In this document: piece by piece, positions 19,240 to 26,132 of the stretch | Numbering within the stretch: position 1 is the stretch's first letter | Layout of the letters: every line of letters starts with the position of its first letter | Source of the DNA: CAYYWV01 sp964475385 | Lineage (GTDB): Bacteria > Pseudomonadota > Alphaproteobacteria > JAAXGF01 | DNA: 41,855 bases | NCBI GenBank assembly: GCA_964475385.1 | Contig: CAYYWV010000005.1 | Coordinates: forward strand, 1-41,855 | Direction of reading: 5' to 3' | Program-made: the position numbers and the translations under genes | The notes under the pieces: model-generated | The model's input: only the letters and a program-made list of their open reading frames with translations | Told to the model about the DNA's origin: nothing | Database searches by the model: none

Positions 19240-19650
19240 TCACGCGCCCGGCCGTCCGAGCGCGGTTTTAATCATGTTCACGTGCTTGCGGTAGAGATCG
19301 GCCATCAGCCGATAGTCCATGACGGTCTTGGAGACCTTCATGAGCTGTTCTTCGAGAACGACCGCATTGCCGGTCGGCGTGACCTCGTAAACGTCGCGCT
19401 CCTTCTCGGCCGCGAACCGCGGCTTGGGGGAATCGGTCCCTTGAAGATGGGCGGCGTTGGTCACCCTGAGCGCGAGCTTGCCGTCGGCCTCGGCGAGCCT
19501 GCGCCGGAAGTCGAGCGGCTTGAGGTCGCGGGGCGTGTACCCCGGCGTGTCGGCGTTGGCGATGTTCTGGGCGAGCACCTGCTGACGCTGGCCCAGCCAG
19601 GCCATGCGCTTGGTCAACGCCGAGAAAATCTGGAACTTTCCGAGATCCAT
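19240..19650 (-). CDS. flgB: Flagellar proximal rod protein FlgB
   Basis: A 136-residue rod protein, first gene of the flgB-flgC-fliE-fliQ-fliR-flhB run. It has the rod motif QVLAQNIANADTPGYTPRDLKPLDF near residue 25-45 and the C-terminal helix VMDYRLMADLYRKHVNMIKTAL. The ATG at 19650 (MDLGKFQ) is used because longer in-frame starts add an Arg-rich tail with no family resemblance. The 195 bases upstream are shared with a divergent HigA-like gene and contain three helically phased TTAC half-sites. Confidence 0.95.
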   Translation of the reverse strand: MDLGKFQIFSALTKRMAWLGQRQQVLAQNIANADTPGYTPRDLKPLDFRRRLAEADGKLALRVTNAAHLQGTDSPKPRFAAEKERDVYEVTPTGNAVVLEEQLMKVSKTVMDYRLMADLYRKHVNMIKTALGRPGA

Positions 19651-19724
19651 AAGCCTCGCGGTCGTTCGCAGCCGTCCTGGCCAACCGCGGCGCTTCCTGC
19701 GCGAGGCCATAATCGTCAATACCG

Positions 19725-19751
19725 GTAAAGAATGCGTAAAAGACCCGTAAA
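19725..19751 (-). promoter_or_regulatory. Three phased TTAC half-sites upstream of flgB
   Basis: On the minus strand TTTAC occurs three times at exact 11-base intervals (on the plus strand GTAAA at 19725, 19736 and 19747). This equals TTAC-N7-TTAC-N7-TTAC, the geometry of the CtrA box TTAA-N7-TTAA with one mismatch per half. It lies about 75-100 bases upstream of the flgB start. Assignment to CtrA is inference. Confidence 0.4.
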
Positions 19752-19845
19752 ATCGCCGCCGTGGCATCGCCGCGGCACACGGGCGGATTGACGTTTGCCG
19801 TCATAGACTATCATTAACTACCATTAAGAGGATCGAGACACGCCG

Positions 19846-20130
19846 ATGAAGACCCCGCCCCATCCGGGCCTGTCCGTGCGTCACGATTGCCTCGAGCCTC
19901 TGGGGTTCAGCGCGACGGAAGCGGCGAAGAAGCTCGGCGTCAGCCGCAAGCAACTGTCCGACATCGTGAACGGCCATTCGGGCATCTCGCCTGAGATGGC
20001 GATCCGTCTCGATAAGGCGTTTGGCGGCGGCGCGGACACGCAGTACCGCCTCCAGGCGACCTACGACCCCGCCCAGGCGATGAAGAAAGCTGATCAGATC
20101 AAGGTCGGACGGCTGTCTCCGGCGGCATGA
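19846..20130 (+). CDS. HigA-like XRE-family DNA-binding protein without a cognate toxin gene
   Basis: A 94-residue helix-turn-helix protein of the HigA antitoxin group. The typical HigA opening HPG is at 6-8, and the HTH is GFSATEAAKKLGVSRKQLSDIVNG. It continues with HSGISPEMAIRLDKAFGG and the Q-Y-R-LQATYD stretch, matching the W-LNLQ-YDL region of HigA. Known HigA proteins bind their own promoter and neutralise the HigB RNase, whose gene normally lies just upstream. No intact higB is present here; the gene instead sits between divergent flgB and csrA. A stop preceded by codons for V-I-D-Y-H, as at the end of HigB, lies at 19800-19817. Confidence 0.85.
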   Translation: MKTPPHPGLSVRHDCLEPLGFSATEAAKKLGVSRKQLSDIVNGHSGISPEMAIRLDKAFGGGADTQYRLQATYDPAQAMKKADQIKVGRLSPAA

Positions 20131-20206
20131 TGCGGCGCGCGCATTCCCGACCGCCGGATCGATTTTCGCTGACACGACCGTCGGGCCTGCGGTACCTTGG
20201 TCCAGC

Positions 20207-20221
20207 GTTAACGTGGTTAAC
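20207..20221. repeat. Pair of GTTAAC palindromes upstream of csrA
   Basis: GTTAAC, three bases, GTTAAC: two identical self-complementary hexamers about 30 bases before the csrA start. The spacing gives TTAA-N5-TTAA, so it is not a standard CtrA box. It may be an operator or chance. Confidence 0.35.
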
Positions 20222-20250
20222 GGATCAACCGGGCCAGGAAGGGCCAGACA

Positions 20251-20475
20251 ATGCTTTACCTTACGCGGAAGGTCGGCGAATCGGTCATCATCAACAACAC
20301 GATCGAGCTTACCGTGGTCGAGGTGCGGGGGAAATCGGCCAAGCTCGGCTTCACCTTCCCGCCCGACGCTTCGGTGCTGCGCAAAGAGCTGTTCGAGCGC
20401 ATCCGCGAGGAGAACATCGCCGCCGCCCGGGGCGAAGACGGAATGGCGCCGCTCCCGCCCGAAGACGGCGAATAG
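20251..20475 (+). CDS. csrA: Carbon storage regulator CsrA (translational regulator)
   Basis: A 74-residue RNA-binding dimer subunit. The N-terminal beta strands MLYLTRKVGESVIINNTIELTVVEVRG and the following KLGFTFPPDASVLRKELFERIREEN carry the conserved residues for GGA-loop RNA binding (L4-T5-R6-K7, and V-R-K-E-L). It has an extended acidic tail (GEDGMAPLPPEDGE). The start is preceded by AAGGGCCAG. CsrA in flagellar clusters often represses flagellin translation and is inhibited by FliW, which is encoded at the right end of this window. The gene is 120 bases downstream of the HigA-like gene. Confidence 0.95.
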   Translation: MLYLTRKVGESVIINNTIELTVVEVRGKSAKLGFTFPPDASVLRKELFERIREENIAAARGEDGMAPLPPEDGE

Positions 20476-20522
20476 CCCCGGTGGCCGCGCCTTCTGGATG
20501 CTCCTAAGGTGTTGTAAACCCT

Positions 20523-20547
20523 TTAATCTCCATTAAACCTTTCTTAA
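20523..20547 (+). promoter_or_regulatory. CtrA-type box(es) upstream of the fliO-fliP operon
   Basis: TTAA at 20533, seven bases, TTAA at 20544: a perfect TTAA-N7-TTAA. A third TTAA at 20523 stands six bases before the first. The cluster is 66 bases upstream of the gene at 20614 in a notably AT-rich stretch. CtrA recognition is inferred from the consensus known in Caulobacter and relatives. Confidence 0.7.
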
Positions 20548-20613
20548 GCATACGGCGGCGACACTGACCGAGCGCCGGCGCGTTCCTTGCCGGTGCTGAG
20601 AGTGGAGCACCCC

Positions 20614-20949
20614 ATGACCGAGGCCGTCGAACCATCCCGCCTGTCCCAGGTCGCCGTCGCCCTTCGCCGCGATCCCGATCGCGATCAGGCCCCGCGCATC
20701 ACCGCGACAGGGCGCGGCGCGGTGGCCGAACAGATCCTCGCCATCGCCTTCGCCCACGGCGTGAAGGTGCGCGAGGACGCCGATCTCGCCGAAGCGCTCG
20801 CCACTCTCGAGCTGGATTCGCCGATCCCGCCGGCGGTGTTCGCGACGGTGGCCGAGATCCTTGCTTACGTCTATCGGGCGAACGCGCGCGCGGGCGCCGC
20901 CGCCACCGGCCCCGCCTTCGCGGACGCCGCCGAGGGACGCGCGCCATGA
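20614..20949 (+). CDS. FlhB cytoplasmic-domain-like protein (FlhX type)
   Basis: A 111-residue protein that aligns with the tail of FlhB downstream of its autocleavage site. VAVALRRDPDRDQAPRITATGRGAVAEQI here matches YATALKYDPDKMEAPRLVAKGVDAVALRI in the FlhB of this window. The end IPPAVFATVAEILAYVYRAN matches IPETFYKVVAEVISYVWKLK. There are no membrane helices, and the NPTH cleavage motif is replaced by SRLSQ. FlhX-like proteins are known that can stand in for the cleaved FlhB tail. ATG at 20614 has GGAG seven bases upstream. It is first in an operon with the next three genes and preceded by a perfect CtrA-type box. Confidence 0.88.
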   Translation: MTEAVEPSRLSQVAVALRRDPDRDQAPRITATGRGAVAEQILAIAFAHGVKVREDADLAEALATLELDSPIPPAVFATVAEILAYVYRANARAGAAATGPAFADAAEGRAP

Positions 20950-21269
20950 CCGCCGCCGAGATCGACCGCCGGCTCGAAGAGGCCGCCGCGCTGGTCCGCG
21001 CCGCGCGCGAGGCCCTCGCCCAGAAGCGTCCGGTCGCGCTCGACCGCCTGGCCGAGCTGGTGGACGACGCCTGCGCCCGCCTCGCTCGGCTGCCCAGGGC
21101 CGAGGCGCAGGCCTTCAAAAGCCGTCTCGTCGCGCTTTACGACGACCTCGACTCCCTCGCCAAGGAGACGGCGCGCGAGTACGCCCATCTCAAAGGCGCG
21201 CTGGGCGATCTCGGCGTTCGCGACCGCGCCTTGCTCGCCTACGCCAAAACCCAGCGCGACGGCGGCTGA
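20946..21269 (+). CDS. Helical protein of unknown function in the fliO-fliP operon
   Basis: I cannot name this 107-residue protein. It is almost entirely predicted helix, rich in Ala, Arg, Leu and Glu with heptad-like spacing (IDRRLEEAAALVRAAREALAQ, LAELVDDACARLARLP, FKSRLVALYDDLDSLAKE). It has no signal or membrane segment. The ATG overlaps the stop of the FlhB-like gene by four bases (ATGA), so it is translationally coupled to it and is 21 bases before fliO. Size, helicity and position would suit an export chaperone of the FlgN/FliT kind, but that is inference. Confidence 0.7.
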   Translation: MTAAEIDRRLEEAAALVRAAREALAQKRPVALDRLAELVDDACARLARLPRAEAQAFKSRLVALYDDLDSLAKETAREYAHLKGALGDLGVRDRALLAYAKTQRDGG

Positions 21270-21290
21270 CCGCAGAGGCCGGAGCGTCGG

Positions 21291-21620
21291 ATGGAGCTTA
21301 CGAGTTATCTGCGTTTCGTCGCCGCCCTCGCCTTGGTGCTCGGCCTGATCGGGCTCGCCGCTTGGGCGGTCCGACGGTTCGGATTCGCCGGCCGAATCCC
21401 GATGACGGGCAGCCGTCAACGGCGTCTGCGGGTGGTCGAAATCACGCCGCTCGATCCCAAACGACGGCTGGTTCTGGTCGCCCGCGACGAGATCGAGCAC
21501 CTGCTTCTGCTCGGGCCTGCGGGCGATGTGGTGATCGAACGCGCCATCGCCGCGCCGGACCAAACCGAACGGCTCGCGGCCGAACCGGCGGCGGCGCCGG
21601 TCGACGAGGCCGCGCCATGA
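21291..21620 (+). CDS. fliO: Flagellar biosynthesis protein FliO
   Basis: A 109-residue protein with one N-terminal membrane helix (about 8-28) and a small cytoplasmic beta domain. The family words are RRLRVVEITPLDPKRRLVLVARDEIEHLLLLGPAGDVVIE, matching FliO's RL-V-E-L-LD-RRLVLVR-D--EHLLL-G. FliO assists assembly of the FliP ring. GGAG precedes the start, and its stop overlaps the fliP start by four bases. Confidence 0.92.
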   Translation: MELTSYLRFVAALALVLGLIGLAAWAVRRFGFAGRIPMTGSRQRRLRVVEITPLDPKRRLVLVARDEIEHLLLLGPAGDVVIERAIAAPDQTERLAAEPAAAPVDEAAP

Positions 21621-22378
21621 CCGGCGCGCGCGCCCGCCGGCGCCGGAAGGGGCTGTTGATCGGGCTCGTTGCGGGGCTCGCGCTCGTCGCTCTCGCCCCC
21701 GCGGCGAGCGCCCAGACCCTGAGCCTCGACCTCGGCGACGGCGCGAGCTTCACCGGCCGGATCATGCAGCTCATCGCGTTGATCACGGTGTTGAGCCTTG
21801 CGCCGTCGATCCTGGTCGTGGTGACCTCGTTCACGCGCATCGTCGTGGTGCTCGCGATCATCCGCAGCGCGCTCGGCATGCAGCAGACGCCCCCCAATGC
21901 GGTGCTGATCAGCCTCGCGCTGTTTCTCACCGCCTTCATCATGGCTCCGACCTTCCAGCGCGCCTACACCGACGGCATCCAACCGTTGATCGAAGACCGA
22001 ATCGACGAGGCCCAGGCCTTCGACCGGACGGTCGCGCCGATTCGCGCGTTCATGATGAAGCAGGTCCGCGAGGACGACCTCGCCCTGTTCATGGACGTCG
22101 CGAACGTCGGGCCGGTCGACGGACCCGAGGCGGTGCCGCTGAAGACTCTGGTGCCCGCCTTCATCATCTCCGAGCTGCGGCGCGCCTTCGAGATCGGCTT
22201 TTTGATCTTCATCCCCTTCGTCGTCATCGACATGGTGGTGGCTTCGGTGCTCATGTCGATGGGCATGCTGATGCTGCCGCCGGTGATGATCTCGCTGCCC
22301 TTCAAGCTGATCTTCTTCGTCCTCGTCGACGGCTGGCACATGATCGCGGGCAGCCTGATCCAGAGCTTCCAGACCTGA
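21617..22378 (+). CDS. fliP: Flagellar export gate protein FliP
   Basis: A 253-residue core export gate subunit. A cleavable-looking signal peptide (about 11-33, ending ASA) precedes the first helices. The conserved blocks are LSLAPSILVVVTSFTRIVVVLAIIRSALGMQQTPPN, MKQVREDDLALF, TLVPAFIISELRRAFEIGFLIFIPFVVIDMVV and the end SMGMLMLPPVMISLPFKLIFFVLVDGW. The ATGA overlap with fliO fixes the start. It is the last gene of the operon and is convergent with the AMIN/TPR gene, with 46 bases between stops. Confidence 0.97.
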   Translation: MTGARARRRRKGLLIGLVAGLALVALAPAASAQTLSLDLGDGASFTGRIMQLIALITVLSLAPSILVVVTSFTRIVVVLAIIRSALGMQQTPPNAVLISLALFLTAFIMAPTFQRAYTDGIQPLIEDRIDEAQAFDRTVAPIRAFMMKQVREDDLALFMDVANVGPVDGPEAVPLKTLVPAFIISELRRAFEIGFLIFIPFVVIDMVVASVLMSMGMLMLPPVMISLPFKLIFFVLVDGWHMIAGSLIQSFQT

Positions 22379-22424
22379 TCCGACCGGCGCGGGCCGGCCG
22401 ATACTTGGCGCGCCCTCGTTGGAA

Positions 22425-25400
22425 TCAGTTGATCGCGCTCGGGGCGCCGGCCTTGGCCTTGAGCCGGGCGCGCATATCGGCCATGAAGGCCTCGAAGCCG
22501 TCGACCTGGGCGATCGCCGCGGGCAGATCGCGAAGGCTGAACTGCGAGCGGTCGACGTCGGCGGTGATGATGTCGAAGGTGTTGCGGTTGGGATCGCCCG
22601 CCATCACAGGACCGAACCGCTTGCGCAGCCGGGCCAGGGCCTTGCGGTCGGGGATCAGCGCGTAGGCCACCGCAAGCCGCAAGATGCGCCGGCTCACCCG
22701 AGGGTCGAGCGGCGTCGTGAGCTTCTCCCCGGCGAGAAGGTCGGACAGCGTGCGCGCCACCCGCGGCCAGTCGTTGGCGCGCCAGAAGATGTCGGCGCGC
22801 AGGAGCTTGGCGTCGCGGCTGTCATCGTTCTTGAGCAGGGCGAGCGCCTCCTCGTCGCGGCCGAGCTGAACCAAGGCCTGGGCGCGAAGATGGCGACGGC
22901 GTTCGACCAGAACGCTCGGCAGGTCGTTGATCCGGGACTTGTCGAGGGCTTCGATCGCTTTTTCCGCCTTGCGGTCCATGAGCCGGATACCGGCGAGCTG
23001 AGCGCCGGCGCGGGCCCGTTCGACCCCTTCGAGCCGATAGTTGACCTGATGTTCGAGAAGCTCGCCCGCCTGGTCCAAAAGATCGACCGCGACGAGCCGG
23101 TCGACCAGCGCCTGGATCACCCGATCGCCGCTGCTGCCCGCAGGCATGAGCTCGCGAAAGCCGTAGAACAGGGTCAGCACCTTGCGCGGCGGCAACTCGT
23201 CGATTGTGCCATTGAGGAACAGGTCGGCGAACATGGCGTTCATGCGGCCCGCAAGCCCGGCGGCCGCCGGATCATCGGCGAAATGGGTCACCGCCTCTTT
23301 CATGGCGAAGAGACCCTTCTCGTACGCCTTGTCGGCGAAGTAGATCTCGGCGAGCTTTTGCAGGACTTCAAGCTCGAATGAGTCGCCGCGCCAGACGTAT
23401 CGCAGCCGCTCCAGGATGGCGGCCGCCTTCTTGCGGTCGATCTCGCCGGCGGCGAGCGCGACGAGCGTGCGCTGGTATTCGGCATGCGCCCGGGTATAGC
23501 GATCGGGGCTTTGGACCAGCTTGTCCCAGGTTGCGATGGCCTCGGCTTCATTGCCGTTCGCCTTCTGGATTCGGCCCGCAAGATAGGTTGCGCGATCGCG
23601 GGTCACAGGGGATGGATCGCCCCCCAGAACCGCGTCGAGGTAGCGGTTGGCGAGGTTCAGGCTGCCCGCGTCGATGGCCGCTTCGGCGGCGAGCAGGCCC
23701 ACCTCTTCGCGGGCCGCGGATGGCAGGTCGCGCCAAAGCGCGCCTGCGCGGGTGAACTGAACCACGGCGCCGCCCGGATCGCCTTCGCGCGCGGCGAGCA
23801 CGCCGCGCCAGAGCGCGACATCGTCGAAGCGGTCGAGCGCGCGGTTTTCCAGATCGAGCTTGGCCAGCCCGACGCGGCCCATCATGAGACGCGAAGCGCC
23901 GCGAATCATGCGCAGCGCCGGATCCTTGGCGACCTTGGGGTCGAGGCGCACGATCAGCCGCACCATGCCGAGCGCTTCGGGATAAAGACCGTTGGCGAAC
24001 AAAAACCGAGCGTAGGCCATGCGCGCGCGCGTGCGCTGCGTGCTCGGCGCGGTGGCGACGGTGTTCTCCATTTCCTCTTCGGCGCGATAGAGCGCGCTAT
24101 CGGGACGCTGAAGCGCCGCGATGTCGAACAGGGTGACCGCCGTGCGTTTGGCGCGGGATGCGTTTTCCGCCTCCGCGGTAGCGATCTCTTGCTTGGCGCG
24201 CGATTCGCTGTAGACGATCTCGACCCCCGAAAGCGATATGCGCACGCCGAGTCCGGGGGCCATGGGCCGCACGGCGATGCCTTGGACCGAAGCGAGAAGC
24301 TCGAAGGGCTTGAAAAAGCGCGGCTGGACGACCCCGGCGCCCGAGATGCGGACCGGCACCACCACCAACCGGGCGTCGTCGGAAGGATCGGCGAACTCGA
24401 TCTCGCCCGCGACGTCGGCAACCGCGATCCGAACCCCCGAGCCCCGAGAACCGTCGTCGATCTCTTCGACCCTGAGCGCGGTCGGCGGGCTCGCATCGCG
24501 GGCGAAGGTCGCTACCCAGGCCTGCTCACGCCTGAGAAAGCTCACCTTGATCCCGGGGCGCAGGCGGAACCGAAGCACCGTAGCGTTCGGAATCGCAAAC
24601 CGCGAGAACGACTCGTAAGCCGCGGTTTTGATCGCGTCGATACGGGCGGCGTCGACGGCAAAGACGCGCGGGAACGCCACCCAAAAAACACCATTGCGCA
24701 CGAAAGCCGCCGCCGCAAGCCGCGCGCCGCCGATGAAACGGACCTCGGTCCGCTCGGCGGCGGCGCGAACGGTGATCCCGAGCTTCGGGGGTCCAAGAGC
24801 AAGCTGGGCCGCCGTCGCGCTGAGCGGCTTCGCGCGCACGACCTCGGCGGCCGTAACCACGTCGTCGGAGGCGGGCGCGTCGGACAGGGGCGCAGCGGTC
24901 GAGGACGCAGCGGTCGGGGGCGCGTCGTCCGCCGGAGAGTTAGAAGCCGCAGATTCCGCTTCCATTTTCGCCGGGGCCGGCGTCGTCGGAGGGCTCGGCC
25001 CTCCGGCCGGCTCGCCGCCGGCCGGCGCGGCCTTTCCATTCCCCGCCTCGGCGGCTGTCTCAGCGGACGGCGGAGGTTCGGAAACCGTCTTTGTCGGCGG
25101 CGGCTCGGAAGGCGTCGCGGCAGGCACCCGCGCGACTTCGAGCGGCGCGGCGGAGGCCGACGCGGCCTTTGGCCGGGTCGTTTGCGCAGACGCCGCCTTG
25201 ACCGGCGCGGAGACCGGCGCGGCCGCTGGCGGCGTCGCCTTCTCGGGCTCGGGCTTAGGCNNNNNNNNNNNNNNNNNNNNNNNNNNNNNNNNNNNNNNNN
25301 NNNNNNNNNNNNNNNNNNNNNNNNNNNNNNNNNNNNNNNNNNNNNNNNNNNNNNNNNNNNGCTTAGGCGCGGGCGCTTGCGTTTCCGCAACGGGATCGAG

Positions 25401-26132
25401 AAGATCAATCACCACTCCGGTGCCGGATCGGAAGTGGCGAATCCGCGCTCCAGGCGCAAGCGAGATCGTGACCAGCGTGCGTTTTCCTTCGATCCGGCTC
25501 TTCGCGCCCAGCACGTTGCGCGGCGGCGCGCCATTGACGCGCGCGAGCGCGATCTTCGCGGGCCGATCGAAGCGGAGCCGAACCACGCCATCCTTTCGCG
25601 AAACGCGGTAATCGACGCTCTCGCGCCAGTCGAACACCAGCCGGCTGTATCCTCGATGCGCGCCAACGCGGACGCCGACGCGGGGAACGGCGCGCGCGGC
25701 CGCGGCGGTTTCGGCGGTCTTGGCGGTCCGTGCAGCCGCGGGCGGGCGGCCGAGCAGGTCGATGACGATCGACTTCTCGTAGACGAAGCTCCGAAGCGTA
25801 AACGGGCCAGTCAGCGAAAACCGCGCCGTCCGTCCATCGTTCTCCACACGGGCGTCGCGGACATAGGCGCCGAGAATGCGCGGCACCGAAACCAGCGGCG
25901 TTTCGATCCGGCGCGCGAAGGTGACGCGGAGAACGTCGCCCTCGATCCGCGCCCGATAGGCGACGGGCGTCGGCCAGTCGAACACGATTCGTCCAAACCC
26001 GTCGTGGGCGGCGGCGCGCAGTCGCAGGGCATCGGATGCTGCGGGGCTCTCCGTAACGACGGCGAAGACGAGCGCCAGCGCCAGCGCAAGAGCGCGGCCG
26101 GCGCCCCGACCGAGCCTGTCCTTACGGGCCAT
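22425..26132 (-). CDS. Large periplasmic protein with duplicated AMIN-like domains and C-terminal TPR repeats
   Basis: About 1235 residues as assembled, including an N gap. A signal peptide covers 1-32. Two homologous AMIN-like beta domains follow (36-127 and 151-245); each has AAHDGFGRIVFDW or GAHRGYSRLVFDW and ends in VIDLL. A long Pro/Ala/Lys-rich linker contains the gap. At least one further beta domain (about 450-550, AERTEVRFIGGARLAAAAF) comes next. From about 690 to the end there are TPR-like helices (ALGMVRLIVRLDPKVA, YLAGRIQKANGNEAEAIATWDKLVQ, RRHLRAQALVQLGRDEEALALL). AMIN domains are known from envelope proteins. The start at 26132 overlaps the upstream MotB-like stop by 11 bases. 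As last gene of the cheY operon it is probably a periplasmic motor or scaffold protein; that role is inference. Confidence 0.85.
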   Translation of the reverse strand: MARKDRLGRGAGRALALALALVFAVVTESPAASDALRLRAAAHDGFGRIVFDWPTPVAYRARIEGDVLRVTFARRIETPLVSVPRILGAYVRDARVENDGRTARFSLTGPFTLRSFVYEKSIVIDLLGRPPAAARTAKTAETAAAARAVPRVGVRVGAHRGYSRLVFDWRESVDYRVSRKDGVVRLRFDRPAKIALARVNGAPPRNVLGAKSRIEGKRTLVTISLAPGARIRHFRSGTGVVIDLLDPVAETQAPAPKXXXXXXXXXXXXXXXXXXXXXXXXXXXXXXXXXXPKPEPEKATPPAAAPVSAPVKAASAQTTRPKAASASAAPLEVARVPAATPSEPPPTKTVSEPPPSAETAAEAGNGKAAPAGGEPAGGPSPPTTPAPAKMEAESAASNSPADDAPPTAASSTAAPLSDAPASDDVVTAAEVVRAKPLSATAAQLALGPPKLGITVRAAAERTEVRFIGGARLAAAAFVRNGVFWVAFPRVFAVDAARIDAIKTAAYESFSRFAIPNATVLRFRLRPGIKVSFLRREQAWVATFARDASPPTALRVEEIDDGSRGSGVRIAVADVAGEIEFADPSDDARLVVVPVRISGAGVVQPRFFKPFELLASVQGIAVRPMAPGLGVRISLSGVEIVYSESRAKQEIATAEAENASRAKRTAVTLFDIAALQRPDSALYRAEEEMENTVATAPSTQRTRARMAYARFLFANGLYPEALGMVRLIVRLDPKVAKDPALRMIRGASRLMMGRVGLAKLDLENRALDRFDDVALWRGVLAAREGDPGGAVVQFTRAGALWRDLPSAAREEVGLLAAEAAIDAGSLNLANRYLDAVLGGDPSPVTRDRATYLAGRIQKANGNEAEAIATWDKLVQSPDRYTRAHAEYQRTLVALAAGEIDRKKAAAILERLRYVWRGDSFELEVLQKLAEIYFADKAYEKGLFAMKEAVTHFADDPAAAGLAGRMNAMFADLFLNGTIDELPPRKVLTLFYGFRELMPAGSSGDRVIQALVDRLVAVDLLDQAGELLEHQVNYRLEGVERARAGAQLAGIRLMDRKAEKAIEALDKSRINDLPSVLVERRRHLRAQALVQLGRDEEALALLKNDDSRDAKLLRADIFWRANDWPRVARTLSDLLAGEKLTTPLDPRVSRRILRLAVAYALIPDRKALARLRKRFGPVMAGDPNRNTFDIITADVDRSQFSLRDLPAAIAQVDGFEAFMADMRARLKAKAGAPSAIN
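25261..25360. other. Assembly gap of 100 N inside the AMIN/TPR gene
   Basis: Exactly 100 undetermined bases in the Pro/Ala-rich linker. The eight bases before the gap (GCTTAGGC) are repeated exactly after it. Merging the two copies removes 108 bases, a multiple of three, and keeps the reading frame on both sides. The gap is therefore probably an unmerged contig overlap rather than missing sequence, though a longer low-complexity repeat could be collapsed here. Confidence 0.95.

Noticed and set aside
19762..19777. TGGCA-N8-GCA, sigma-54-like, upstream of the HigA-like gene
   Set aside because: GG and GC are ten bases apart but the -12 element lacks the TT and no enhancer dyad is found nearby; it overlaps the possible higB remnant and is probably chance.
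19813..19829. TTAA-N6-TTAA just before the HigA-like ATG
   Set aside because: Spacing is six, not seven, so it is not called a CtrA box; it could instead be an autoregulatory operator.
22384..22397. Short GC hairpin between convergent fliP and the AMIN/TPR gene
   Set aside because: Only a five-base-pair stem with no T-run; such hairpins are expected by chance at this GC content.
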